The notes under the pieces are model-generated. The model saw nothing but the letters and a program-made list of their open reading frames with translations. It was not told the DNA's origin and ran no database searches. Positions 46,432-54,901 of a stretch of 64,000 nucleotides of DNA are shown here, one piece after another. Positions within the stretch are counted from its first letter, which is position 1. Each line of letters begins with the position of its first letter. The position numbers and the translations under genes were made by a program. Location: positions 7,006,001 to 7,070,000 of the forward strand of contig NZ_CP059572.1 of NCBI RefSeq assembly GCF_019175365.1. Reading direction: 5' to 3'. This DNA is from Actinomadura graeca. GTDB lineage: Bacteria; Actinomycetota; Actinomycetes; Streptosporangiales; Streptosporangiaceae.

Positions 46432-46878
46432 GTGGGCACCGTTCAGGAGACCTCGCCAGGCGCGTCGCTCGCGGAGAGGGTCGAGTGGCTGATCCGCAAT
46501 CTGTGGCCCGCGGACGCCGAGCCGCCCCGCAACAACGTGGAGACGGCCGGCGCGATCGCGCGCGCCACCGGCGAGGACATCTCGTCCACCACGGTCTGGA
46601 AGCTGCGCACCGGCCGCCAGGAGAACCCCCAGCTCAAGACCCTCACCGCGCTCGCCACGTTCTTCGGGGTGCCGATCGGCTACTTCGGCTTCGCGGGCGA
46701 GGCGCGCCCGATCGACGACGACCTCACGCTCCAGGCGCTGCGCCGCGAGGTGGAACAGGGCCTCATCCGCCCGGAGGTGCTGCGCGCCCTGGTCGACCTG
46801 TCGCCGGAGGCCCGCTGGATCGTGGACGAGATGATCCTCGGCGCCGCCGCGGCCGACCGGAACCGCCGCGTGATCTAG
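46432..46878 (+). CDS. XRE family transcriptional regulator
   Basis: The 148-residue protein has a helix-turn-helix of XRE type (AIARATGEDISSTTVWKLRTGRQENPQLKTLTALATFFGVPIGYF in outline) and an acidic C-terminal helix pair (LRRE...LIRPEVLRALVDLSPEARWIVDEMI). GTG 46432 is chosen with AGGGAAGGGGA upstream. This layout is a common small regulator type in actinomycetes. It lies 60 bp before the complex-I-like cluster and may control it or be transcribed with it. Confidence 0.85.
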   Translation: MGTVQETSPGASLAERVEWLIRNLWPADAEPPRNNVETAGAIARATGEDISSTTVWKLRTGRQENPQLKTLTALATFFGVPIGYFGFAGEARPIDDDLTLQALRREVEQGLIRPEVLRALVDLSPEARWIVDEMILGAAAADRNRRVI

Positions 46879-46938
46879 CCGGAATGGCGGGGCCGTTTCC
46901 GGGGAGGAGGTGCACGTAGCCGCCACCGGGAGGGGACG

Positions 46939-47286
46939 ATGCCGCCGTATGCCGTGATCCTCTCGGTGCTCGGCCTGGTGGGGGCCGTGATCGCCGGGAT
47001 CTACGCCGTCTCGTGGCTGGCGGCGCCTCCGGGGACGGTGGACGCGGGGCCCTTCCTGTCCGGCGCCCGGCCCGCCGAGCACGCCCTGTCGCGCTTCCAC
47101 GTCCGCTGGTACGCGGTGAGCATGCTCTTCCTCGCCTTCGACATGGAGATGGTCTTCATGTACCCGTGGGCGCTCGTCGTCGCGTCCGTGGGGGCGAAGG
47201 CGGTGGTGGAGATGTTCGTCTTCCTCGGGCTGCTCCTGGTCGGCGTCCTCTACGCGTGGCGGGAGGGCGCGCTGCGGTGGGCCTGA
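46939..47286 (+). CDS. nuoA: NuoA-like membrane subunit (second, partial complex I)
   Basis: The 115-residue protein has three helices and the NuoA core RFHVRWYAVSMLFLAFDMEMVF, including the conserved Asp/Glu pair of helix 2, then YPWALV. GGGAGGGGACG precedes the ATG. It opens a run of eight genes, seven of them membrane-arm homologues of respiratory complex I. In normal complex I, NuoA helps form the quinone entry region with NuoH. Confidence 0.9.
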   Translation: MPPYAVILSVLGLVGAVIAGIYAVSWLAAPPGTVDAGPFLSGARPAEHALSRFHVRWYAVSMLFLAFDMEMVFMYPWALVVASVGAKAVVEMFVFLGLLLVGVLYAWREGALRWA

Positions 47287-48335
47287 GGGAGCGGCTCGCG
47301 GCGGACCGCCCGTTCGTGGTCACGGCGGCGGACGGGACGCGGGACCGGCTCGCGGTCGAGGCCGATCTCCGGGCCCGCGGCCGCCGCCAGGCGCTCTCTC
47401 CCGTGGAGACCGGCCACCTGGTGGTCTGCGGGGAACCCGGCGCGGCGCTGGGCGAGGCCATCGAGACGGTGTGGCGGGACATGCCGGAGCCTCGCGTCCG
47501 CGTCGGCCGCCCGCCTCGGAGCGCCCCGCCCCCTCGTGACGACGTCGCCATGGCCGACCGCGCGGACGACCGCGACGGGCTGCGGCTCGACGTGCTCCAC
47601 CTGCCGCTCGGCCCCGTCCTGGCGCACTGGCCCGCGGGACTGAGGCTGGACCTGGCGGTGCAGGGCGACGTCATCCAGAGCGCGGGCGTCACCCTGGTCG
47701 ACACCGCGAGCGGCTCGTTCTGGGACGAGCCGTGGCGGAACGGGGACGGCGGCGGCGCCGAACGGCGGCGCGCGGCGTCCCATCTCGACAGCATCGCGCG
47801 GTTCCTGCACGTGGCGGGCTGGCCGGTCGCGGCGGCGCGGGCGGCCGAGCTGCGTGACGCGGCCCTCGGCGGAGTCGCGGACGAGACGCTCTTGTCCAGG
47901 TTCGTCCCCTTCGCTCGGCGGGTGGGGCGGTCGCGGGCCCTGCGCTGGATGACACGCGGACTCGGCGTCCTGACATCGGACGAGGTGGAGCGGCACGGGG
48001 CGGGCGGCCCCGCACTGCGCCACCCGGGCGACGTGAAGGACCGCCTGGACGGATGGCTTGTCGAGACCGGCAGTGCTCTGGAAAGGGCCGTTTCGGGGGG
48101 TGTGGGGGGTCGTCCCCCCACGAGAGGTAGGTCCGTTTCGGGGGGTGTGGGGGGTCGTCTCCTTGGAAGAGGCCGCTCTGGGCGGGTGGCCGGGGACGAG
48201 GGGCCTCGCGGGAGGGTCGGCGCGGCGTCCGGTCAGGCGCTGGCGGGGCTCCTGCCCGCGCTGGTCGAGGGCACCGACCTGGCGGCGGCCCGGCTGATCG
48301 TCGCCAGCCTCGACCCGGATCTCGCCGATGGTTGA
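47277..48335 (+). CDS. Degenerate NuoB/NuoD-like protein
   Basis: The ~352-residue protein occupies the place of nuoB-nuoC-nuoD. Residues ~40-75 (ETGHLVVCGEPGAALGEAIETVWRDMPEPRV) look like the NuoB stretch ending in DQMPEP, but none of the Fe-S cysteines (CC...C...C) is present. Residues ~100-140 (GLRLDVLHLPLGPVLAHWPAGLRLDL in outline) and ASHLDSIARFLHVAGW look like parts of a NuoD-type protein. Two in-frame 15-residue repeats (SGGVGGR...RGR) near residue 272 come from a GC-rich DNA repeat. GTG 47277 overlaps nuoA. I infer a structural cap that cannot carry electrons. Confidence 0.6.
   Translation: MGLRERLAADRPFVVTAADGTRDRLAVEADLRARGRRQALSPVETGHLVVCGEPGAALGEAIETVWRDMPEPRVRVGRPPRSAPPPRDDVAMADRADDRDGLRLDVLHLPLGPVLAHWPAGLRLDLAVQGDVIQSAGVTLVDTASGSFWDEPWRNGDGGGAERRRAASHLDSIARFLHVAGWPVAAARAAELRDAALGGVADETLLSRFVPFARRVGRSRALRWMTRGLGVLTSDEVERHGAGGPALRHPGDVKDRLDGWLVETGSALERAVSGGVGGRPPTRGRSVSGGVGGRLLGRGRSGRVAGDEGPRGRVGAASGQALAGLLPALVEGTDLAAARLIVASLDPDLADG
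48088..48163 (+). repeat. Tandem G-run repeats R3 and R4 inside a coding region
   Basis: Two units 45 bp apart each read CCGTTTCGGGGGGTGTGG followed by GGGGTCGTC and C-runs. They resemble R2 (25326) and, inverted, R1 (3533). The 45-bp period keeps the reading frame, giving two 15-residue repeats in the NuoB/NuoD-like protein. Confidence 0.75.
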
Positions 48336-49218
48336 GGTGCTGGCGCTCGGCGTCCTCGCGCTCGCGGCCGCGTCGCTGGACGCGGTGCTCGCGGACGGCC
48401 GGTCCGGGCCGGGCGTGCGGGCCGCCGCCGCGCCCCTGCGGGAGGCCGGGAGGCTGCTGGCGCAGCAGCGCCGGACCACCTGGAGGGCCGACCGCCTCCT
48501 GGCGCGGACGGGGGTGGTCTCGCTGCCGGTGGCGGCCGCGCTCGCGGCGGTGGTGGTCCCGCTAGGCGACCGCGCGGCGGCGGACCTGCCGGTGGGGATC
48601 GTGTGGTTCAACGCGATGGAGGTCGTGGCCTGGGCGTCGGTGTGGCTTGCGGGGTGGGGGGCGAACTCGGCGTTCGCGCTGGTGGGCGGGTACCGCTTCC
48701 TCGCCCAGGGGCTCGCCTACGAGCTGCCGCACATGCTCGCGCTGATCACGGCCGCGCTGGCCGCGCATTCGCTGGACCCACGCGGGATCGCCGCCGCGCA
48801 GGAGGGCCTCTGGTTCGTCGTCTGGATGCCGGTCGCGTTCGCCGTCTACCTGCTGTCGGTGCCGGCCATGGCCTTCTGGGGGCCGCTCGCGCACCCGGTC
48901 GGGGCCGACCTCGCCGGGGGAGCCATGGCGGAGCTGTCCGGCCCGGACCGGCTGGTGCTCTCCGCCGGCCGGTACGGGCTGCTGACGGTGGCGGCGGCGG
49001 TCGCGGTGCCGCTGTTCCTCGGAGGCGGCGCGGGCCCGCTGCTGCCGGCCCCGCTGTGGTCGCTGGTGAAGACGTGCGCGGTCCTGGCGCTGCTGGTGTG
49101 GGTGCGGCGGCGCGTGCCGGTCCTGCGCATGGACCGGTTCATGGAGGCGGCGTGGACGGTGCTCATCCCGGCCGTCCTGCTCCAGATGCTCGTGGTCGGG
49201 ATCGTCGTCGTGAGTTAG
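48328..49218 (+). CDS. nuoH: NuoH-like membrane subunit, quinone-loop motif lost
   Basis: The 296-residue protein has the NuoH core GWGANSAFALVGGYRFLAQGLAYELP and about eight helices. After GLWFVVWMPVAFAVYLLS, where normal NuoH has the acidic loop ETNR-PFD-PEAESEL, it reads AMAFWGPLAHPVGADLAGG instead. Key carboxylates of the quinone cavity and E-channel are therefore missing. It is shorter than the ~330-450-residue standard. ATG 48328 overlaps the upstream stop. Coupling to quinone reduction looks unlikely. Confidence 0.85.
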   Translation: MVEVLALGVLALAAASLDAVLADGRSGPGVRAAAAPLREAGRLLAQQRRTTWRADRLLARTGVVSLPVAAALAAVVVPLGDRAAADLPVGIVWFNAMEVVAWASVWLAGWGANSAFALVGGYRFLAQGLAYELPHMLALITAALAAHSLDPRGIAAAQEGLWFVVWMPVAFAVYLLSVPAMAFWGPLAHPVGADLAGGAMAELSGPDRLVLSAGRYGLLTVAAAVAVPLFLGGGAGPLLPAPLWSLVKTCAVLALLVWVRRRVPVLRMDRFMEAAWTVLIPAVLLQMLVVGIVVVS

Positions 49219-49272
49219 AAGGGGACAAACGGGGCGGGACGGGCGGGAAGGGATATGGCCGGGAGGGGGAAC

Positions 49273-49785
49273 ATGGAAACGGTCGCGTTCTGGATCCTGG
49301 GAGTCGCGGCGGTCGGGACCGGTGCCGCGGTGTTCGCCGTGGACTCGATGGCACGGGCCACGTTCGCGCTGCTCGCCTCGTTCCTGTGCACCGGGGGCGA
49401 GCTGCTGCTCGCCGGCCTGCACTACCTCGGCGTGCTGGTGATCCTGATGATGATCATGGAGATGCTGGTGATGGCCGTCTTCATGGTCATGTACATGATG
49501 AACCCGGCCGGGCTCATGCCGATGACGATGCTGCACAACACGCGCGGCGCGCTCGCCATCGCGGGCGCCGCGTTCGCGGCGATGACGGCGGGGATCCTCA
49601 CGGTCCCGTGGCCGGAGCGCCGGGGCCGCCCGCCGCGCGACCCCGCCTTCGCGCTCGGGGAGGCGGTCATGGGACCGGCGATGCTCGTGATGATCGTGAT
49701 CGGCCTCGCCATCCTGGTCACCATGATCGCCACCGTGGTCCTGGCCACGGACCGCGGCCGCTACGACCGGGACCGCGCGCGGTGA
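49273..49785 (+). CDS. nuoJ: NuoJ-like membrane subunit
   Basis: The ~170-residue protein has five helices, as NuoJ does, starting VAFWILGVAAVGTGAAVFAVDSMARATFALLASFL in outline; the conserved helix-3 region LHYLGVLVILMMIMEMLVM is Met-rich here. ATG 49273 is preferred because GGGAGGGGG lies before it; an in-frame ATG at 49255 is possible. Its stop overlaps the nuoK GTG by 4 bp. Confidence 0.85.
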   Translation: METVAFWILGVAAVGTGAAVFAVDSMARATFALLASFLCTGGELLLAGLHYLGVLVILMMIMEMLVMAVFMVMYMMNPAGLMPMTMLHNTRGALAIAGAAFAAMTAGILTVPWPERRGRPPRDPAFALGEAVMGPAMLVMIVIGLAILVTMIATVVLATDRGRYDRDRAR

Positions 49786-50087
49786 GCCTCCAGGCGTTCC
49801 TGCTGCTCGCCGCCGCGCTCTTCTCGGTGGGACTGTTCGGCGCGCTGTCGCAGCAGTCGGTCGTGATGCTGCTGATGGGCCTCGAACTCATGATCAACGG
49901 GCTGCTGGTCGCGGCGGGCGGGTTCTGGCTGCGCGTCTCCCCGTCCGGCGCGGACGGGCAGGTCCTCGTGCTGGTCGCGATCACGGTGATGGCGCTGGAG
50001 ATGGCGATGGGGTTCGCCGTGGTCACCGCCCTGTTCCGGGCCCGCGACGTGGACGTCACCGACGACGCGGGGGACCTCAAGGGATGA
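49782..50087 (+). CDS. nuoK: NuoK-like membrane subunit
   Basis: The 101-residue protein has three helices with both proton-channel glutamates in place: GLELMINGLLV (helix 2) and MALEMAMGFAVV (helix 3). Length is normal. GTG 49782 overlaps nuoJ, and its stop overlaps the nuoL ATG. Proton translocation through the E-channel part formed by this subunit remains possible. Confidence 0.92.
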   Translation: MSLQAFLLLAAALFSVGLFGALSQQSVVMLLMGLELMINGLLVAAGGFWLRVSPSGADGQVLVLVAITVMALEMAMGFAVVTALFRARDVDVTDDAGDLKG

Positions 50088-51922
50088 TCTTCGCCCTCTG
50101 CGGGACGCCGTTGCTGGCCGGGACGCTGCTGCTGCTCGCGGCCCACCTGCCTGCGAGCCGTCTGTCCGCGGGTCACCTGCTCGCCGGCCACCGGGCCGAC
50201 CGAGTGGCGCCGGTTGCGGGCGTCGCCACCGCCCTCCTGGTGCTCGGCCTTGCGGTCACCGTGGCCGTCACCCGTCCGGTCGCGCGGTTCGCGTTGCTCC
50301 CGGGACGGCCGGGCGGATTGGCGGTGGACGCGCTGTCCGCCGTCCTGGCGCTGACCGTCGCGTCCGTCCTGCTGGCGGTCCTTTTGCACGCTGCGGGGGA
50401 GCGGTACGGGGCCCGGTTCACCGGGCTGATGCTGGTGTTCGCGGGCGCGATGCTGGTCACCGTCACCGCGTCCGACCTGGTCCTGCTCCTGATGGGCTGG
50501 GAGGTGATGGGCGCGATGTCGTACGCCCTCATCGGCTACCGCTGGCGGGACGCGGACCGCGTGCGCGCGGCGGATCTCGCCTTCCTCACCACCCGGGCCG
50601 CAGACGTCGGCCTGTACGTGGCGGCGGGCTTCGCCCTCGCGGGAACCCGGTCACTGGGGCTCGGAGACCTGGCCGCGGCCGGGTCGCCGTGGCGTGACCT
50701 CGTCGCGGCCGGTGTCGTCCTGGCGGCGATGGGAAAATCCGCGCAGCCGCCGTTCTCGTTCTGGCTGTCCAAGGCGATGGCAGGTCCCAGCCAGGTCTCG
50801 GCGCTGCTGCACTCGGCCACCATGGTCGCCGCCGGGGCCTACCTGCTGCTCCGCCTGAACCCGCTTCTGGACGCGACCGGCTGGGCGGACACGTTCGTCG
50901 CCTGGGCCGGTGCGCTGACCGCGCTCGTCCTCGGAGGGGTCGCGCTCGTCCAGGACGACCTGAAGCAGCTGCTGGCGGCGTCCACCTGCGCGCAGCTCGG
51001 CTTCATGATGCTGGGCGCCGGGGCCGGGACGGTGGTCGGCGGCGCGTCCCTCCTCGTCGCGCACGCGGCGGTGAAGAGCCTGCTGTTCCTGTGCGCGGGG
51101 TCGTGGCTGACCGCCCTCGGCACGCAACGCCTGGCCGGGCTGGAGGGCGCCGCCCGCCGTCGCCGCCTGACCGGCCTCACGTTCTCCGCGGGCGCGCTCG
51201 CCTTGGCCGGGCTGCCGCCCCTCTCGATCTGGATCACCAAGGACACCGTGCTTGTGGCGGCCGGGGAGCGCTCGTCCGCCCTGTTCGCCGTGGCGTTGGC
51301 CGCCTCCGCGCTGTCCGCCGCCTACGCGGCGAGGGCCCTGCGCATCGTGTGGCGTCCAGCCTCGGCCGTTGGACGCGGGACCGGGGCGGGCGCGCTGGAG
51401 TGGCTGCCGCTGACGGCGCTGGCCGTGGCCGCCTGCGTCCTCGGCGCCGTCCCGTGGCGGCGGGTCCTCGACGCCCCGCCCGCGGCTCCGGGCGCCGGCG
51501 GCCCGGACGTGCGGGGGCTGGCCGTGTCCGGGCTGCTGGCGATCCTGGTGATCGTCATCGCGTGGACGAGGCCGCGGGTCCCGCAGCCGGGGTGGGCCCT
51601 GGGATGGCTCTACCTGCAACGGGCGGCCGAGGCCGGTGTCGTCCGTCCCGTGTTCGGCCTGGCGCGGGCGCTGGCGTGGTTCGACGACCACGTCGTGGAC
51701 GGCGCGGTGCGAGGCGCCGCCCGCGGCGGGCTGCGGACGGCACGGCTGGCCGCACGCGGTGTCGAGCTCCGCGTGGACGGCCTGGTCGGCGCGGTCGCGC
51801 ACGCCACCCGCGCGCTCGCCGCGCTCGCCCGGCGCCCGCAGACCGGGCAGCTCCACATGTACCTCGCCCAGGCCGCGGTGGTGCTCGCGGTGCTCGTCGC
51901 CGTCGCGGTCCTGGCGGGGTGA
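50084..51922 (+). CDS. nuoL: NuoL-like antiporter subunit
   Basis: The 612-residue protein has the Mrp-type antiporter core: helix-5 Glu in LLLMGWEVMGAMSYALIGYRW, helix-7 Lys in MGKSAQPPFSFWLSKAM, then GPSQVSALLHSATMVAAGAYLL. A long C-terminal amphipathic region (about 510-590) and last helix match the NuoL lateral helix. The key charged residues are kept, so ion translocation by this subunit is plausible. Confidence 0.93.
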   Translation: MIFALCGTPLLAGTLLLLAAHLPASRLSAGHLLAGHRADRVAPVAGVATALLVLGLAVTVAVTRPVARFALLPGRPGGLAVDALSAVLALTVASVLLAVLLHAAGERYGARFTGLMLVFAGAMLVTVTASDLVLLLMGWEVMGAMSYALIGYRWRDADRVRAADLAFLTTRAADVGLYVAAGFALAGTRSLGLGDLAAAGSPWRDLVAAGVVLAAMGKSAQPPFSFWLSKAMAGPSQVSALLHSATMVAAGAYLLLRLNPLLDATGWADTFVAWAGALTALVLGGVALVQDDLKQLLAASTCAQLGFMMLGAGAGTVVGGASLLVAHAAVKSLLFLCAGSWLTALGTQRLAGLEGAARRRRLTGLTFSAGALALAGLPPLSIWITKDTVLVAAGERSSALFAVALAASALSAAYAARALRIVWRPASAVGRGTGAGALEWLPLTALAVAACVLGAVPWRRVLDAPPAAPGAGGPDVRGLAVSGLLAILVIVIAWTRPRVPQPGWALGWLYLQRAAEAGVVRPVFGLARALAWFDDHVVDGAVRGAARGGLRTARLAARGVELRVDGLVGAVAHATRALAALARRPQTGQLHMYLAQAAVVLAVLVAVAVLAG

Positions 51923-51923
51923 C

Positions 51924-53411
51924 GTGCTCTCGCTGCTGATCTTCCTTCCGCTGGCCGCCGCGCTCGGTGCGGCGGTCGTCCCCCGGCGCGCGGTGACGCG
52001 GGTGTGGGCGGGCGCGTGCCTCGCGGACCTGGCGCTCGTCATCGCCCTGTGGGTCGCGCACGGGACGCGTCCGGGGGTGTCGTACGAGACGGACGTCCGG
52101 TGGATCCCCTCCGTCCACGCGGGCTACCACGTGGGCGCCGACGGGCTGTCGCTGCCGCTGCTCACCCTGACCGCCGTGCTCTTCGCCGCGTGCGCGGTCT
52201 ACTCGCTGCGGCAGGAGCACCGGGTGCGCGAGTACGCCGTCCTGTTCCTCTTCCTGGAGACGGTGTGCCTGGGGGTGTTCGCGGCCCTCGACCTGCTGCT
52301 GTTCTTCGTCTTCTTCGACCTGTCGATCGTCGGCATGTACTTCGTGATCCTGCTGTGGGGTCACGGCGGCCGCGCGCGGTCGGCGCTGACGTTCTTCCTC
52401 TACACCTTCCTCGGGTCGCTCGTCCTGCTGCTGGGGTTCATCGGCCTGTACCTGGGCGCCGACCCCCACACCTTCGACATCGTCGAGCTGACCCGCACGC
52501 CGCCGCTGGCCGGATCCGCCGGTCTGGCCGGGCTGACATTGCTCGCCATCGGGATCGGCCTGGGGGTGAAGACGCCGGTCGTCCCGTTCCACACCTGGCT
52601 GCCGCCCGCGCACACCGACGCGCCCGCCGCCGGGTCGGCGATCCTCGCCGGGGTCATGCTGAAGATGGGGACGTACGGGCTCGTCCGGATCGCGATGCCG
52701 GTGCTGCCGGACGCGTGGCGCCGCTTCGCCTGGGTGTTCCTGGCGGTCGGCCTGGCCGGCGTCCTGTACGGGGCGCTGGTGGCGCTCGCGCAGGAGAACG
52801 CCAAGCGGCTCGTCGCGTACACCTCCGTCAACCACATGGGGTACGTGGTCCTGGCGCTCGGCGCGGCCGGGTACGCCTCCGGCGACGCCGACGCGCGGCG
52901 GCTGGCCGTGACGGGCGCGGTGACGCAGATGGTCAGCCACGGGCTCGTGACCGGCGCGCTGTTCCTGCTGTGCGGGGTCCTGTACGACCGGGCGGGCGAG
53001 TACGGCCTCGGACGGTTCGGCGGCGTCGCGGGCACCGCGCCCGTCTTCTCCGCGCTGCTCGCGGTGGCGGCGTTCGCCTCGCTCGGCCTGCCCGGGCTGT
53101 CCGGGTTCATCGCCGATTTCCAGATCTTCGCCGGGACGATCGGGAGCGGCACCACCGCGGCGGCCGTCGCCGGGGCCCTGGCCGTCCTCGGCATCCTCCT
53201 CACCGCCGGGCTGTTCCTGCGCGTGCTGCACCGCGTCCTGACGGGAGCGCCCGGCGAACTGACCGCCCGGGTCACCGACGTGCGGCGGGACGAGGCGGGG
53301 GCCGTCGTGCCGCTGCTCGCGGTGTCGGTGCTCGTCGGCGTCGTCCCGCGCGTGCTGCTCGACACGGTAGAGCCGCTGTCGGCCGCCGTGATCGCGCTGG
53401 TGGGACGGTGA
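51924..53411 (+). CDS. nuoM: NuoM-like antiporter subunit
   Basis: The ~495-residue protein has the NuoM core. GLGVKTPVVPFHTWLPPAHTDAP carries the helix-7 Lys, and QENAKRLVAYTSVNHMGYVVL follows. The helix-5 Glu (usually F-x-E) is Asp here, in FFVFFDLSIVGMYF, a conservative change. GTG 51924 lies 1 bp after the nuoL stop; ATG of nuoN overlaps its end. Confidence 0.92.
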   Translation: MLSLLIFLPLAAALGAAVVPRRAVTRVWAGACLADLALVIALWVAHGTRPGVSYETDVRWIPSVHAGYHVGADGLSLPLLTLTAVLFAACAVYSLRQEHRVREYAVLFLFLETVCLGVFAALDLLLFFVFFDLSIVGMYFVILLWGHGGRARSALTFFLYTFLGSLVLLLGFIGLYLGADPHTFDIVELTRTPPLAGSAGLAGLTLLAIGIGLGVKTPVVPFHTWLPPAHTDAPAAGSAILAGVMLKMGTYGLVRIAMPVLPDAWRRFAWVFLAVGLAGVLYGALVALAQENAKRLVAYTSVNHMGYVVLALGAAGYASGDADARRLAVTGAVTQMVSHGLVTGALFLLCGVLYDRAGEYGLGRFGGVAGTAPVFSALLAVAAFASLGLPGLSGFIADFQIFAGTIGSGTTAAAVAGALAVLGILLTAGLFLRVLHRVLTGAPGELTARVTDVRRDEAGAVVPLLAVSVLVGVVPRVLLDTVEPLSAAVIALVGR

Positions 53412-54844
53412 TGGCCGGTGGAGCGGTGATGGCCGGTGGGGCGGTCGTGGCCGGTGAAGCGATGATGAACGAGAACCCGGCCGACCTCGCGCCGGAGCTG
53501 TGCGTGCTCGCCGCCGCCGTGCTCGGGCTGGTCACGGGCCTCTTCCTGCCCCGCGCGCGGCAGTGGCCGGTGGCGGTGATCTGCTCGGCCGGTCTGCTCG
53601 CCGGGCTGGCCGCGACCGCCGCCGCCGCGACCCGCGCCGACCTCACGGCGTTCGCCTCGTTCGAGATCGACCCGGTCACCCACGTCACCCGGGCCGTCGT
53701 CCTCGGCTCGGCCCTGCCCGTCATCGTCCTCGCCGCCGCACGGGTGCGCGGGCATCCGCGTGAGAGCGAGCACTACGTCCTGATCCTGTTCTCGGCGCTG
53801 GGCACGCTCGTGCTGGGCGCCTCGTCCGACCTGCTGGTGCTGGTGAGCGCGTACCTGCTGGCGAGCATCCCCGCGTACGCGCTCGCCGGGTTCGGCAAGG
53901 ACCCCCCGGGGACCGAGGCCGCGCTGAAGTACTACCTGATGGGCGCGTTCCTCGGCGTGCTGATGCTGACCGGTGTCACCCTGCTGTACGGGGTGGGGCG
54001 CGGCACGTCCTTCACCGTGCTGCGGGAGAACCTGGGCGACGCACCGGCGGCGGCCGTCGCCGTGGGCGTCGTCGCGTTGCTGGCCGGGCCGCTGTTCAAG
54101 GCGGGCGCCGTCCCCGGGCACTTCTGGGTCCCGGACGTCGCGGAAGGGGCCTCACCGCCCGTCGCCGCGTTCGTCACCACCGTCCCGAAGATCGGCGCGT
54201 TCGCCGTCCTCTACCGGATCGGCGCCGCCGCGCTGCCTCCGGGCGCCGCCGGGTGGCCCGCCCTCGTCGGGGTGGTCGCCGCCGCGACGATGACGCTGGG
54301 CAACCTCGCCGCGTTCGGCCAGGACAACGTCCGGCGGCTGCTCGCCTACTCGACCGTCGGCCAGGCCGGTTACCTGCTGGTCCCGGTCGCCATGGCCGGG
54401 CGGACGGAACTCGCGCGCCCGGCGCTGCTGTACTACCTCGCCGCCTACGCCGTCACCAACATCGGCGCGTTCGCCGTGGTCGTCGCGGCGGGCCGGGACG
54501 GCCTGCCCGGCTACACCGGTCTCCTCCGCGCCTCACCGCCCCTCGGCCTCTCCCTGATCGTCTGCCTGCTCGGCTTCGTCGGCACGCCCCCGACCGCCGT
54601 GTTCGTCGGGAAGGTCCTGATGTTCGGCGCCGCGCTGGACGGCGGCTCCACCTGGCTCGCCGTGGTCGCCGCCGCCAACACGGTCGCGAGCGTCTTCTAC
54701 TACCTGCGCTGGATCGTCCCGCTGTTCGGCCGCCCGGACGGGAACGCGCCGCGCCCCGCACGCGCGCCCACGGCGGTCGCCGCCGTCGCCGCGCTCGCCT
54801 CGATCGCCCTCGGCGTCGGCAGCGGCATCGCGCTAGCCGCCTGA
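53411..54844 (+). CDS. nuoN: NuoN-like antiporter subunit, helix-5 Glu replaced
   Basis: The ~477-residue protein has the NuoN core with the helix-7 Lys in GPLFKAGAVPGHFWVPDVAEGASPP and NVRRLLAYSTVGQAGYLL. Where E. coli NuoN has GIELISLPLF with the essential Glu, this protein reads AYLLASIPAY, so Glu is replaced by Leu. ATG 53411 overlaps nuoM, but the first ~17 codons are an imperfect 18-bp repeat (MAGGAV, MAGGAV, VAGEA); ATG 53462 with GGTGAAG upstream may be the true start. It ends the cluster. Confidence 0.9.
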   Translation: MAGGAVMAGGAVVAGEAMMNENPADLAPELCVLAAAVLGLVTGLFLPRARQWPVAVICSAGLLAGLAATAAAATRADLTAFASFEIDPVTHVTRAVVLGSALPVIVLAAARVRGHPRESEHYVLILFSALGTLVLGASSDLLVLVSAYLLASIPAYALAGFGKDPPGTEAALKYYLMGAFLGVLMLTGVTLLYGVGRGTSFTVLRENLGDAPAAAVAVGVVALLAGPLFKAGAVPGHFWVPDVAEGASPPVAAFVTTVPKIGAFAVLYRIGAAALPPGAAGWPALVGVVAAATMTLGNLAAFGQDNVRRLLAYSTVGQAGYLLVPVAMAGRTELARPALLYYLAAYAVTNIGAFAVVVAAGRDGLPGYTGLLRASPPLGLSLIVCLLGFVGTPPTAVFVGKVLMFGAALDGGSTWLAVVAAANTVASVFYYLRWIVPLFGRPDGNAPRPARAPTAVAAVAALASIALGVGSGIALAA

Positions 54845-54901
54845 CCGGGGCGCGTACCGGCGTCCACGACGAAAGTCGGGGGGACCGCGCCCGAAGATCG
54901 A

